A stretch of DNA of 64,000 bases from Lachnospiraceae bacterium (lineage in GTDB: Bacteria; Bacillota; Clostridia; Lachnospirales; Lachnospiraceae). Location of the stretch: assembly GCA_015057005.1 (NCBI GenBank), contig SVFF01000006.1:62001-126000 (forward strand). Direction: 5' to 3'. The notes under the pieces are model-generated. The model had not been told where the DNA came from. It saw only the letters and a program-made list of their open reading frames with translations, and made no database searches. The translations under genes and the position numbers were made by a program. This document shows positions 49,037-59,401 of this stretch, in pieces (the stretch's first letter is position 1; the number at the start of each line of letters is the position of its first letter).

Positions 49037-50380
49037 ATGAAACAAAAGCTTGAAAAATTTTTCAAGATCTCTGAGAGAGGTTCATCCGTTTCTACAGAGA
49101 TAATCGGTGGTGCAACTACTTTTGCAACGATGGCTTACATCCTTGCATACATGACATTTGCAACATCTGTCATCCCCGGAATCAACTCTACCGGCGTATT
49201 AGTATGTACTGCTCTGGTTACCGCTATTGCATGTATCGGTATGGGTCTGTATTCCAATACCCCTATCAGCTTAGCTCCCGTACTTGTAATTCCCGGCCTT
49301 ATCGCTGGTTGGATTGCTGACGGTACCTGCACATATGCACAGGGCTATGGTCTGGTATTTGTATCCGGTGTTCTGTTCCTGTTAATTTCTGTATTCAAAC
49401 TGCGTGAACTGTTTGCAAGATGCCTTCCTAAGAACATGAAGGTTGGTATTGCTTCTACCATCGGTTTCCTGATTGCAAGAATCGGTATGAACTCTTGTGG
49501 TCTGTACTCTGTAGATGCAGTAAATGGTTATACTTTCGGTGATTTCACCCAGAAGAATACCATTCTCGGTCTGATCGGTATTGCAATCTGCTTTATCCTT
49601 ACCTATGTAAAGATCAAGATCAACGGTCGTCTGTACAAGATCAAAGGCGCTCTCCTTATCGGTATCGTTCTGACTACTCTGATCGGTATCCCTATGGGCG
49701 TTACTGTATTACCTGAAACTATTTTCACTACCAATGCTTTCGCATCTATCAAGGATGTAGCTTTCCAGGTTGATGTATTCGGCGTTCTGAAGCTGAGCTT
49801 CATCCCCATCCTTCTGATGCTTTTGGTTAACGACTTCTTCGGTACTCTGGGTTGTGGTCTTGCACTTGCTGGTAAGGCTGGTCTCATGGACGAAGATAAG
49901 AACTTCCCTGCATTCGGTAAGGTATTCCTGGTTGACTCTTCCGCAACCATTTTAGGTTCTTTCTTTGGTATTTCTACTGTTAGCTGCTTCGCAGAGTCCG
50001 CATCCGGTATTGAATCCGGAAGCAAAACCGGTCTGTCTAACGTTACTACCGGTATCCTGTTCCTGCTTTGCTGCTTCATCAGCCCTCTGTTCCTTTGCAT
50101 CCCCGGTGCTGCTACCGGTGCTGCTTTAGTAGTAGTAGGTATCTCTATGCTGGAAACTGTAGCTTCTATCGATACTGATCCCGTTGAGTTCTTACCCGTT
50201 GCTGCTATGTGGCTGATCACCATCTTCATGTCTGACTATGTAGGCGGTATCGTAGTAGGTATGTTCGTATTCGTATTTATTGCTGTAATCAGATCTATCA
50301 TGGAAAAAGAAAAGAAGTATTTCCCTTCTCTTCCTGTATGGATTATGACAGCATTGATGAGCTTGTACTTCATTTTCTAA
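49037..50380 (+). CDS. NCS2-family purine (guanine/hypoxanthine-type) permease
   Basis: Multi-TM; EIIGGATTFATMAYILA; SCFAESASGIESGSKTGLSNVTTG. Confidence 0.92.
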   Translation: MKQKLEKFFKISERGSSVSTEIIGGATTFATMAYILAYMTFATSVIPGINSTGVLVCTALVTAIACIGMGLYSNTPISLAPVLVIPGLIAGWIADGTCTYAQGYGLVFVSGVLFLLISVFKLRELFARCLPKNMKVGIASTIGFLIARIGMNSCGLYSVDAVNGYTFGDFTQKNTILGLIGIAICFILTYVKIKINGRLYKIKGALLIGIVLTTLIGIPMGVTVLPETIFTTNAFASIKDVAFQVDVFGVLKLSFIPILLMLLVNDFFGTLGCGLALAGKAGLMDEDKNFPAFGKVFLVDSSATILGSFFGISTVSCFAESASGIESGSKTGLSNVTTGILFLLCCFISPLFLCIPGAATGAALVVVGISMLETVASIDTDPVEFLPVAAMWLITIFMSDYVGGIVVGMFVFVFIAVIRSIMEKEKKYFPSLPVWIMTALMSLYFIF

Positions 50381-50426
50381 TCAGGTGAGATGAAGACTTG
50401 TTATCGCATATTTAAGTAAATATAAA

Positions 50427-50468
50427 GAGGTATAGGAATTGGATTCCTATGCCTCTTTTATTTTTTAA
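50427..50468 (+). terminator. Rho-independent terminator
   Basis: AGAGGTATAGGAATTGGATTCCTATGCCTCTTTTATTTTTT. Confidence 0.7.
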
Positions 50469-50553
50469 GTTTGTCATTTTTTTGTGTTTGAAATATCGAC
50501 AATTAATTCTTTTTTAAATATAATATAGGTATCAATGTTAAGGAGGACGAGAA

Positions 50554-51924
50554 ATGAACGCTGTAAAGCAGACTTATTTTAAAAATGGTTATATTTTGAC
50601 AATGAATGATATTAACCAAGTGTATGCTTGTGGTGAACTTTTGGTGGAAAATGACAAGATTGTAGCAGTGGGAAAGGTGGATCCTGCTCTTGTAAAACCG
50701 GATGCGGAAGTGATTGATTTAAACGGGAAATATATCCTTCCCGGTTTTGTTAACACACATGTACACACATCTCAGCAAATTAGTAGAGGTGTAGGTGATG
50801 ATGTAGATTTTATTACCTGGCTTCATAAGAGAATGTGGCCTTTCGAAAGTAATATGACAGAGGAAGACTCTTACATTTCTACATTAATGTGTTCATTGGA
50901 ACTGATCAAATCCGGTGTAACCAGCTTTGCAGAGCCCGGCGGACAGTTTGTCAGCGGTATGGCAAAGGCAACTGCTGAATCAGGTCTGAGAGGCAAATTG
51001 GCAAAATCTGTTATGGACTGTGGTACAGGCTTGCCTGCAGTTTGGCAGAAGACCATGCAGGAAGAACTGGACAAGCAGGTGGATGACCTGAACAAATACC
51101 ACAATACTGCAGACGGCAGAGTACAGGTATGGTTTGGTCTCCGTACCATCTTTAATAATACCGACGAATTGATCGTGAAGACCAAGGAATTGGCTGACAA
51201 ATACAATGTGGGAATCCACATGCATGTTGCAGAAGCAAAGTCTGAAATTGATTATACCAATGAAGTATACGGCGAAAATACCGTAACACATCTTCATAAG
51301 TTGGGTGTATTGGACAAAAATCTCCTGGCAGTACATACCGTATGGCTTACCAACGAAGAAATCGATCTGTTTAAGAAATATGATGTAAAAGTATCTCACA
51401 ATCCTGCATCTGCAATGAGAGTGCTTGGTTTTGCTAAGATTCCTCAGATGCTGAACAAGGGTGTGTGTGTATCCATCGGTACAGACGGAGCTTCTTCCAG
51501 CAACCGTATGGATATGGTGGATGAAATGTGGTTGACTTCTCTGATCCACAAGGGATGGAGATTGGATTCCACAGTGGTTCCTTCTACTGATATTTTGTGC
51601 ATGGCAACCAAGAACGGTGCAAGAGCACTTTTGGATGACCATCTCTATGGCAGTCTGGAGGTAGGTAAGAAAGCTGACTTGATCATCATCAATCCTTTCG
51701 GACCGTCTATGATGCCGGTTAACGATCCTATTGCAGCGTTAGTTACTGCAATGCATTCTACAAACATTGAAAGCACCATGTGTGACGGTAAATGGCTTAT
51801 GAGAGATCGTAAGGTATTAACTCTGGATGAAGAAGCTATAGTGAAAGAAGCACAGGCTCATGCGGAAGCGATTTATAAACGTGCAGGAATCGTACTTCCG
51901 GACAGATTCCCAACCATTCGGTAA
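50554..51924 (+). CDS. amidohydrolase (ATZ/TRZ, MTA/SAH-deaminase-like)
   Basis: LPGFVNTHVHTSQQ; HMHVAEAKSEI; SIGTDGASSSNRMD. Confidence 0.87.
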   Translation: MNAVKQTYFKNGYILTMNDINQVYACGELLVENDKIVAVGKVDPALVKPDAEVIDLNGKYILPGFVNTHVHTSQQISRGVGDDVDFITWLHKRMWPFESNMTEEDSYISTLMCSLELIKSGVTSFAEPGGQFVSGMAKATAESGLRGKLAKSVMDCGTGLPAVWQKTMQEELDKQVDDLNKYHNTADGRVQVWFGLRTIFNNTDELIVKTKELADKYNVGIHMHVAEAKSEIDYTNEVYGENTVTHLHKLGVLDKNLLAVHTVWLTNEEIDLFKKYDVKVSHNPASAMRVLGFAKIPQMLNKGVCVSIGTDGASSSNRMDMVDEMWLTSLIHKGWRLDSTVVPSTDILCMATKNGARALLDDHLYGSLEVGKKADLIIINPFGPSMMPVNDPIAALVTAMHSTNIESTMCDGKWLMRDRKVLTLDEEAIVKEAQAHAEAIYKRAGIVLPDRFPTIR

Positions 51925-52197
51925 TCTTAAAATTATTGCAGTAGTGGAATGTTTTTTTAGGAATAGAGCCTTCCACGTGATTGTCATTAAGATATACAAA
52001 ACTGAGATGGACAAAAGATGTTGAAAGAAATTATAAAGTTATGCTGCGGTGTTGCGGAATGTAACGCTGCAGCATTTTTATTATCTGTAAAGTTATAAGA
52101 TGGGGGTCATCTTGACATGTTTTGACACAATCGTTATAATAAATAATATATAATGTGTTTATTATGCGATAATTTTGTCATAGGAAGAAGGAAACAT

Positions 52198-53382
52198 ATG
52201 AGTAGTGTGATAGAAGAAAAAGTAAAACAGTTGCAAGGAGATGTGATTACCTGGAGAAGATACTTACATCAACATGCGGAAATTTCCTTTCAGGAATACG
52301 CGACAAGTGCTTATATTGAAAATGAATTAAAGAAAATGGAAGGGATGACTGTGTCAAGACCCTTGCCTACCGGCGTGATCGGTGTTATTGAGGGGGCGTA
52401 TCCGGGTAAGACCATTGCTCTTCGGGCAGATATAGATGCATTGCCCATGGTAGAAGATAATGGACTGGAATTTGCGTCTGTAAATACCGGTGCCATGCAT
52501 TCTTGTGCCCACGACGGACATGCTGCAATGCTGTTAGGGGTTGCGAAAATATTTTCTGAAGAAAGAGCAAAAATGCATGGTAAGCTGATCTGTATTTTCC
52601 AGCATGCTGAGGAGCTTCCCCCGGGAGGCGCTGTAGAAATGGTAGAAAAGGGTGTTATGGAAGGAGTAGATGCCATTTTCGGTATGCATTTGTCCTCTAA
52701 TTTCCCTACCGGAACATTTGGTGTAAAAAGTGGTGTTCTTACTTCGGCAACAGATGGTTTTACCATTAAGGTATTCGGTAAGGGTGGGCATTCATCCATG
52801 CCGGAGCAGTGCATTGATCCGGTAACTACAGGTGCCCAGATCATTATGGCACTGCAGAATATTAAGTCCAGATTTGTGGCTGCGTCAGAAACGCTGGTAT
52901 TTTCCGTGTGCAAAGTACATTGTGGTGATGCTTATAATATTATCCCCGGTGAAATGGTGATAGAAGGTTCTGTTCGCTCCTTCTCAAAGGAAATCAGAGA
53001 ACGTCTTCCACAGTGGATCGAGCAGATTGCATCCGGAATTGCGGCAGCAAACGGTGCGACAGTGGAGTGTATTTATGATTATGGATACGCTTCGGTGGTA
53101 AATGATCCGGAGCTTACGGACGAAGCAAGAGAAGTGTTAACAAAGTGGTTCGGCAAAGAAAGTATTTTGGAAATCGGACTGTTGATGCCGGGAGAAGATT
53201 TTTCTGCATTTACAGAGCTGACAGGTGTTCCCGGTTGTTTTGTGGAGATCGGTACTGCCAATGATGAAAAAGGAACCAGAGTAAATCATCACAATCCCAA
53301 ATATATTATGGATGAAGATGCTTTGTATTATGGTACTGCATTTTTTGCGGGCATGGTAGAGAAAGAACTTGAGGTATATTAA
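52198..53382 (+). CDS. M20 family metallopeptidase/amidohydrolase
   Basis: LRADIDALPMVEDNGL; MHSCAHDGHAAMLLG; GEDFSAF. Confidence 0.92.
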   Translation: MSSVIEEKVKQLQGDVITWRRYLHQHAEISFQEYATSAYIENELKKMEGMTVSRPLPTGVIGVIEGAYPGKTIALRADIDALPMVEDNGLEFASVNTGAMHSCAHDGHAAMLLGVAKIFSEERAKMHGKLICIFQHAEELPPGGAVEMVEKGVMEGVDAIFGMHLSSNFPTGTFGVKSGVLTSATDGFTIKVFGKGGHSSMPEQCIDPVTTGAQIIMALQNIKSRFVAASETLVFSVCKVHCGDAYNIIPGEMVIEGSVRSFSKEIRERLPQWIEQIASGIAAANGATVECIYDYGYASVVNDPELTDEAREVLTKWFGKESILEIGLLMPGEDFSAFTELTGVPGCFVEIGTANDEKGTRVNHHNPKYIMDEDALYYGTAFFAGMVEKELEVY

Positions 53383-53840
53383 TGGCAGAAATAAAAGTGA
53401 CAGCTAGTGCCGGAAGTTCTACTATGACGGAGATCCATACCGGTAATCATACAATATACATAGATGAGCCGCCTTTTTTTGGAGGAGAAGATCAGGCTCC
53501 CAGTCCGGTAGCCATGTTTTTGGCTTCCTTAGCAGGTTGTATCAATGCCATCGGACAGTGGGTGGCGAAAGAAATGGGAATTACCATAGAGTCTCTTCAG
53601 ATGGAAATTGTAGGAGAGGTGGATGCGAAATGCTTTTGTCAGGGAGATGAAAGTGTGAGAGCCGGTTTCTCTGCAATTCGAGTAACACTTGACCTTGTAT
53701 CAGATGCGAAGGAAGAAGTTGCCAATGCATGGAAGGAAGCGGTAATGAAGCGTTGTCCTGTATGTGACAATATTTGTCATCCGGCAGAATTTTCATTAAG
53801 CATGAACAGTACACGGCCCGAGGGTACGAAAGAAAGGTGA
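53382..53840 (+). CDS. OsmC family protein
   Basis: PSPVAMFLASLAGCINAIGQWVAKEMG; KRCPVCDNI. Confidence 0.83.
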   Translation: MAEIKVTASAGSSTMTEIHTGNHTIYIDEPPFFGGEDQAPSPVAMFLASLAGCINAIGQWVAKEMGITIESLQMEIVGEVDAKCFCQGDESVRAGFSAIRVTLDLVSDAKEEVANAWKEAVMKRCPVCDNICHPAEFSLSMNSTRPEGTKER

Positions 53841-53845
53841 TAGAT

Positions 53846-55429
53846 ATGTTTGATCTGTTGATAAAGAACGGAACTGTTATAGACGGATCCGGACAAGAGG
53901 GTTTTAAGGCGAATATAGGAGTAAAGCAGGGTAAAATAACCATCTGTTACAAAGATGCAGAGGCGAAAGAGGTCATAGATGCGGAAGGCATGATCGTGTG
54001 TCCCGGTTTCATAGACGCTCATTCCCACGGGGATCAGGTTCTGGGACAGTATCCCGGTATGCTTTCAAAGATTAATCAGGGAATTACCACAGAAATTGCA
54101 GGACAGTGCGGCGGCTCCATGTTCCCGGTTACAAAAGAGAATCTGGATTTGGCAAAAGGTTTGCTGGCAATCGGTACGCTGACTTTCCCTGATGATATGG
54201 AAAATTGGACCAATGCGGAAAATTATTTTGCATATGCAAAATCTATTCCTACCATTGGAAACATGCGTATTTTGATCGGTCACAGTACCCTGCGTGCTGC
54301 GGTAATGGGATATGATGCCCGTAAGCCTACTGATGAAGAACTTGAAATTATGAAAAAGCATGTGCGAGAAGCTATGGAGGCCGGTGCGGTAGGACTTAGC
54401 TCCGGTTTGATCTATTCTCCCGGATGCTATGGTGATATTGAAGAATTGGCGGCTCTTGCAGCAGAGATTAAGCCTTATGGCGGATATTATGCCAGCCACA
54501 TTCGTTCAGAATCTTCCGGTTTGATCGAGGCTGTAAAGGAAGCTATCGAAATCGGAAGACGTGCAGATGTTCCTGTATGGCTGTCTCATCACAAGGCGGC
54601 AGGTCGTCAGTATTGGGGTGATGTGGAAGAAACCTTAAGATTGGTAGATGAAGCAAATGCATCCGGTATGACAGTAACCTTAGATCAATATCCTTACGAA
54701 GCAAATATGACCAATTTAAATATCTGTATTCCGCCGAAATATTTCCATAATGGTGGTGTGGATGCTATGGTAGCTGCTTTAAAAGATCCGGAAATGCGTA
54801 AACAGGTAAAAGAAGACATGATTCGTAAGGATTGTGGTTATGACAATTTTTATCAGAACGCAGGCGGTTTTGACGGCATCTTTATTACCGGTTGTCCGAT
54901 GGTTCCGGAAGCAGACGGTATGTATGTAAGTGAGTATGCCAAGAAGGTGGGCAAGGATCCCTTCGATGCATATTTTGATTTGCTGATTGCCAATGGAGGA
55001 TATGCGAACGCAACCTATTTCACTATCAGCGAAGAAGATATGAAGAAGATTATTACCAATCCTAATGCTTGTGTAGGTACCGATGGTTGTTGTCGTTCTT
55101 TGGAGGAGAAAACCCATCCCAGAACTTTTGCGTCCTTCCCCAAGGCAATTCGCTATTACCACAAAGAATGCGGTGTTTTGACTTTGCCTGAGATGATTCG
55201 TAAAATGACAGGATTTACAGCAGAGAGAGCAGGAATTGCAGGGAAAGGTTTTATCCGTGATGGTTATGATGCTGATATTGTAATCTTTGATTACGAGCGT
55301 ATCAATGACACGCCTTCGTATGCTAAACCGGTACAGATGTGTGATGGTATTGAATATGTGATCGTAGACGGTCAGATAGTTTATCATGATAAGAAGACAA
55401 CCGGTGTATATCCCGGTAAGGTTTTTTAG
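53846..55429 (+). CDS. N-acyl-D-amino-acid deacylase family amidohydrolase
   Basis: GTVIDGSGQEGFKANIGV; CPGFIDAHSHGD; SSGLIYSPGCY; HIRSES. Confidence 0.9.
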   Translation: MFDLLIKNGTVIDGSGQEGFKANIGVKQGKITICYKDAEAKEVIDAEGMIVCPGFIDAHSHGDQVLGQYPGMLSKINQGITTEIAGQCGGSMFPVTKENLDLAKGLLAIGTLTFPDDMENWTNAENYFAYAKSIPTIGNMRILIGHSTLRAAVMGYDARKPTDEELEIMKKHVREAMEAGAVGLSSGLIYSPGCYGDIEELAALAAEIKPYGGYYASHIRSESSGLIEAVKEAIEIGRRADVPVWLSHHKAAGRQYWGDVEETLRLVDEANASGMTVTLDQYPYEANMTNLNICIPPKYFHNGGVDAMVAALKDPEMRKQVKEDMIRKDCGYDNFYQNAGGFDGIFITGCPMVPEADGMYVSEYAKKVGKDPFDAYFDLLIANGGYANATYFTISEEDMKKIITNPNACVGTDGCCRSLEEKTHPRTFASFPKAIRYYHKECGVLTLPEMIRKMTGFTAERAGIAGKGFIRDGYDADIVIFDYERINDTPSYAKPVQMCDGIEYVIVDGQIVYHDKKTTGVYPGKVF

Positions 55430-55483
55430 TACATTATGGGGTTACCCCTTTAATAATACAAAAGTAGAAAGGATAATGAAATT

Positions 55484-57247
55484 ATGAACCACAGATTGAT
55501 TGATGTAGCATTAGGCAATAGCCCGGCTGATCTGGTGATCAAGGGCGGAAAACTTGTTAATGTCATCACAAAAGAAATTTACGACACAGATATCGCTGTT
55601 GCAGATGGAAAGATTGCAGCAGTTGGATACATCCAGGAAGGTGCAATCGGACCGGACACCAAGATTGTAGATGCGAAGGGCAAATACATGACTCCCGGTT
55701 TTATCGATGCGCATATTCACTTTGAGAGTAGTATGCTGACTATGACCGAGTTCAGTAAAATGGCTATTAAGCACGGTACCACCGGTATTGCCAGTGATTT
55801 GATGGAAATCGCTATCGTGGCAGGTAGAGAAGGTATCGAAGCTATTTTTGATGAAGTTAAGGATCTCCCCGTAAAGCTTCATTATCCCGTTCCTGCTTTT
55901 ATGAGTGAGGAAGGCGGTTTGCAGACTATCGGTGCAGCTCTGTATATCGAAATGGTTGAAGAATTGATTTCTTATCCTCAGGCAGTAGGATTAGCAGAAG
56001 TGCTTTATCCCCCTATTCTGGGACATAGCCCTGCAAGTGAGCGTATGCTGGAAGCTGCTGCAAAGAATGGTAAAACAGCAGAAGGACACGCACCTGCTTT
56101 ATTTGCAGAGAAATTGAATGCATATATTACTACAGGTATTCGGTCTGATCATGAAAGTACCAGTGCCGAAGAAGCTCTGGATAAGCTTCGTCGCGGTCTT
56201 CGTGTATTGATCAGAGAAGGTTGTGCAGCAGCGGATTTAGAAGCACTTCTTCCTATGCTGACTGAGCATAAGGTGGATTCCAGACATTGTGCAATGGTAA
56301 GTGATGATATTGATATGCTTCATATGCACGAAAAAGGACATCTGGATCACAAGGTTCGTATGGCTGTAAACGGTGGTGTAGATCCTATCGAAGCAATTCA
56401 GATGGTAACCATCAACCCTGCAGAAAGCTTAAAGATTGATGACCGTTGCGGTATTATTGCTCCCGGTCGCGAAGCTGATATTGTATTCCTCAATGATCTG
56501 GCAACTTGTGATGTAGATACCGTTATCAGCAGCGGTAAGGTAGTTGTTGAAGGTGGTCAGGTAGTTGTAGCATTAGAAAAGAAAGATTACGCTCCTTGTC
56601 TTCTGAATACCGTAAAACTGGATCATGAAATTACTGCAGACGAATTGGCTGTAAAGGTAGATCCTTCTGCAGCAACTGCTAAGGTTCGTGTGATTGGTGC
56701 AAATGCAACCAGCTTGCTGACAGACGATCTGGAAGCAGACCTGGAAGTAAAAGACGGTATTGTACAGGCTGATGTGGAAAGAGATATTCTTAATATCGCT
56801 TGTGTAGAGAGATATGGCAAGGGCGGAAGTATCGGACGTTCCTTCATCAAGGGCTTTGGTATCAGCAAGGGTGCGATCGCAACCTCTATGGGTCACGATC
56901 ATCACAATATTACCGTTGTTGGTTCAAATGGCGAAGATATGGCTACAGCAGTAAATCGTATTCAGGAATTACAGGGTGGTCTTGTTATTACTGAAAATGG
57001 TAAAGTAAAGTATGAACTTCCTTTACCTATCTGTGGTCTTGTAAGTGATAAAGACGGCGTAGAATGTGCAGCTATCTTAAAGCAGATGCAGGAAGACCTT
57101 TCTGCAAAGGGATGTCAGATGCAGTCTCCTTTCATGACTCTGGCATTTATCACATTGATCTTCATCCCTATGTACGGTATTACAGACAAGGGTCTTGTAG
57201 ATGTTCTTCAGGGTAAACTGGTTGATCCTGTTATTTCCTGCAAATAA
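55484..57247 (+). CDS. ade: adenine deaminase
   Basis: TPGFIDAHIHFESSMLT; GHAPALFAEKLNAYITTGIRSDHEST; SMGHDHHNITVVGSN. Confidence 0.93.
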   Translation: MNHRLIDVALGNSPADLVIKGGKLVNVITKEIYDTDIAVADGKIAAVGYIQEGAIGPDTKIVDAKGKYMTPGFIDAHIHFESSMLTMTEFSKMAIKHGTTGIASDLMEIAIVAGREGIEAIFDEVKDLPVKLHYPVPAFMSEEGGLQTIGAALYIEMVEELISYPQAVGLAEVLYPPILGHSPASERMLEAAAKNGKTAEGHAPALFAEKLNAYITTGIRSDHESTSAEEALDKLRRGLRVLIREGCAAADLEALLPMLTEHKVDSRHCAMVSDDIDMLHMHEKGHLDHKVRMAVNGGVDPIEAIQMVTINPAESLKIDDRCGIIAPGREADIVFLNDLATCDVDTVISSGKVVVEGGQVVVALEKKDYAPCLLNTVKLDHEITADELAVKVDPSAATAKVRVIGANATSLLTDDLEADLEVKDGIVQADVERDILNIACVERYGKGGSIGRSFIKGFGISKGAIATSMGHDHHNITVVGSNGEDMATAVNRIQELQGGLVITENGKVKYELPLPICGLVSDKDGVECAAILKQMQEDLSAKGCQMQSPFMTLAFITLIFIPMYGITDKGLVDVLQGKLVDPVISCK

Positions 57248-57340
57248 TACTTCTGCACTGAAAGATTAATAGCAATGATTAGGGCTGAAGGCTCCTTGAA
57301 GGAGCTTTCAGCCCTTGTTCTGTATATATAAAGCAAAAGA

Positions 57341-57371
57341 TACATTCTATGTAAAAGCTCTTGGGGGTATG
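57341..57371. repeat. 31-bp direct repeat, copy 2
   Basis: TACATTCTATGTAAAAGCTCTTGGGGGTATG. Confidence 0.85.
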
Positions 57372-57373
57372 AC

Positions 57374-58444
57374 CTATTCATGTGTTAATCGTGCAACTTC
57401 TTTTACAATAGAATCAGCTTCGTCCTTGGTGGACGCGCCTGTCAATAAAAACAGTCCCTTTGAGGAAAGATTCTCAAGCAATGGTCTGATCTGATGTGGA
57501 TCCACATGAATGATCAAGTTCTTTCCTGCTGCCTGTATGCGCTTCAGCACGTCAATGTATTCGGTACAAGGTGCCTGGCCGACCACCTGTGTCCACTGGA
57601 TCGCACGAAGGTTGGGAATGGAAAGCAGGTCGTCCAAGTGGCGGACCTGTTCTACACCGTCAAAATGATACAACGGATAATCTAACAAATTACACTGAGC
57701 CTGCAGTTCCGGCATAATAAATTCTTTAAAGAGCGGATTTGAGATCATAACGGACATATCGCACTGCATCTGGGCGTGAAAACCGGGAGCCCATGTGTGC
57801 AGCCAACCAACACTGCTTCCGCCATCATTGGCATCACGCACAATATCATAAACGTTTCGCATTATTTTTTCATAGGAACACTGTATCTTGTCCAATGCCC
57901 TTTTTACTGCTTCCGGTTCTTCCAGCATTGCCGGCAAAAGTTCGTCTGCTCCGAACAGATGGGACAACGCGTCAGCATTTCCGGTACTATCGGGCATGGC
58001 CACGATATAGTCGCCGCCACTGTCCTGGGCGAACGCACGAGCCATCTCAAGGGTTTTTTGATACAAGTAGCTGTTCTCGTCGAATTCCAAAGCGTCCAAA
58101 TCGGTCAGGGAAGGGAAAAACCAGACGGTATCGCTGATTTTGTAATCAGCTCCTTTAAAGAATCCTGCATGTCCGGATGCGCCCAGATCAAGAGTGACAG
58201 AGGGAAAGGATTCTCCCGCATAATAAGTATGTTCCATGATCAGTCTGCTCTTTTCGATGATCAATTCGGGAGTGGTCCGGTACCGCATAATATCCTGGTC
58301 GTTGTGACAACGAAAACGTTCCAGTAAAGGAGCCACTTTATTGTCTGTGGCTTTCACGCATATGCAGCACCGATCCAGGATTTCTCCATCCCAGAAAGCA
58401 GTAAATCTTTTTTTCGTTAATTCCCAATCTTCTTTATAACGCAT
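57374..58444 (-). CDS. uroporphyrinogen decarboxylase-family protein
   Basis: URO-D-like; PLYHFDGVEQVRHLDDLLSIPNLRAIQWTQVVGQ. Confidence 0.75.
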   Translation of the reverse strand: MRYKEDWELTKKRFTAFWDGEILDRCCICVKATDNKVAPLLERFRCHNDQDIMRYRTTPELIIEKSRLIMEHTYYAGESFPSVTLDLGASGHAGFFKGADYKISDTVWFFPSLTDLDALEFDENSYLYQKTLEMARAFAQDSGGDYIVAMPDSTGNADALSHLFGADELLPAMLEEPEAVKRALDKIQCSYEKIMRNVYDIVRDANDGGSSVGWLHTWAPGFHAQMQCDMSVMISNPLFKEFIMPELQAQCNLLDYPLYHFDGVEQVRHLDDLLSIPNLRAIQWTQVVGQAPCTEYIDVLKRIQAAGKNLIIHVDPHQIRPLLENLSSKGLFLLTGASTKDEADSIVKEVARLTHE

Positions 58445-58543
58445 GATATTCTCCTTTTTGTCTGCAGTAACTTTATTATGATTCTAACATTTGCACACAC
58501 ACAAGACCTTTACTTTTCGGACATTTATCTATACAATAAAGAC

Positions 58544-59377
58544 ATGAAAGAGTTTAAATTACGGGAAAAAAGACAACAAAAAGAAGTAAAATTTCATATT
58601 GAAAGCAGTGTGATAAAAGGGGATTTTGAATTCCATGGACATGATTACTGCGAACTGGCCTTCATCGCTTCCGGACAGGGATGGCATACCATTGGGGATC
58701 GCCAATATCAGCTGAAGAAAGGCGACATTTATATCGTGAAAGGGAAGGAGAAGCATGGTTTTGCGGCCCTGGAGAATGTGAGGATCTTCAATATCATGCT
58801 GAATGTGTATGATCTGGTGGAAGAGGACTGCGGAGCCCTGCCGGGCTTTTGGGTTCTCTTTGTGCACGAGCAGTTTGATGATTTCCTGTCCCACATGCAT
58901 GTTACCGGAGCGGATTATGACCGGGTGCTTGAGTGGTGTGAACTGCTGCAGCAGGAATATACGGAGAAAGAGCCCGGCTATGTGACGGTCTGCCACAGCG
59001 TGCTGATGCAGTTGATCGTATTTTTGTCGCGGAAGTTTAGGATCAGGCAGCAGAATGAAATGAACATGGATTTTCGGCTGGCCGGAGCGGTGGTTCACAT
59101 GCAGACCAGTTTTGCAGAGAAGATCACCATAGAGCAGTTGGCAGATCTGTCCGGCTTTTCCAAGAGACATTTTACACGCCTGTTTCAGCAGGTGTATGGT
59201 ATGGCGCCTATGCAGTTTTTGAATGAGCTGCGATTGAAGCACGCCAAGATGCTTTTAGAAAGCGGAAACTATAAGGTTACGGAAGTGGCATCTCTTTGCG
59301 GTTTTCAGGACAGCAATTATTTCTCTGCCTATTTCAAAGAAAAAAACGGCTGTCCTCCCTCGGAGTGGAGAGGATAA
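58544..59377 (+). CDS. AraC family regulator with cupin sensor
   Basis: Cupin FHGHDYCELAFIASGQG; HTH ITIEQLADLSGFSKRHFTRLFQQVYGMAPMQFL. Confidence 0.9.
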   Translation: MKEFKLREKRQQKEVKFHIESSVIKGDFEFHGHDYCELAFIASGQGWHTIGDRQYQLKKGDIYIVKGKEKHGFAALENVRIFNIMLNVYDLVEEDCGALPGFWVLFVHEQFDDFLSHMHVTGADYDRVLEWCELLQQEYTEKEPGYVTVCHSVLMQLIVFLSRKFRIRQQNEMNMDFRLAGAVVHMQTSFAEKITIEQLADLSGFSKRHFTRLFQQVYGMAPMQFLNELRLKHAKMLLESGNYKVTEVASLCGFQDSNYFSAYFKEKNGCPPSEWRG

Positions 59378-59401
59378 GCCGCTGTTTTGACGCATTGCCG
59401 C

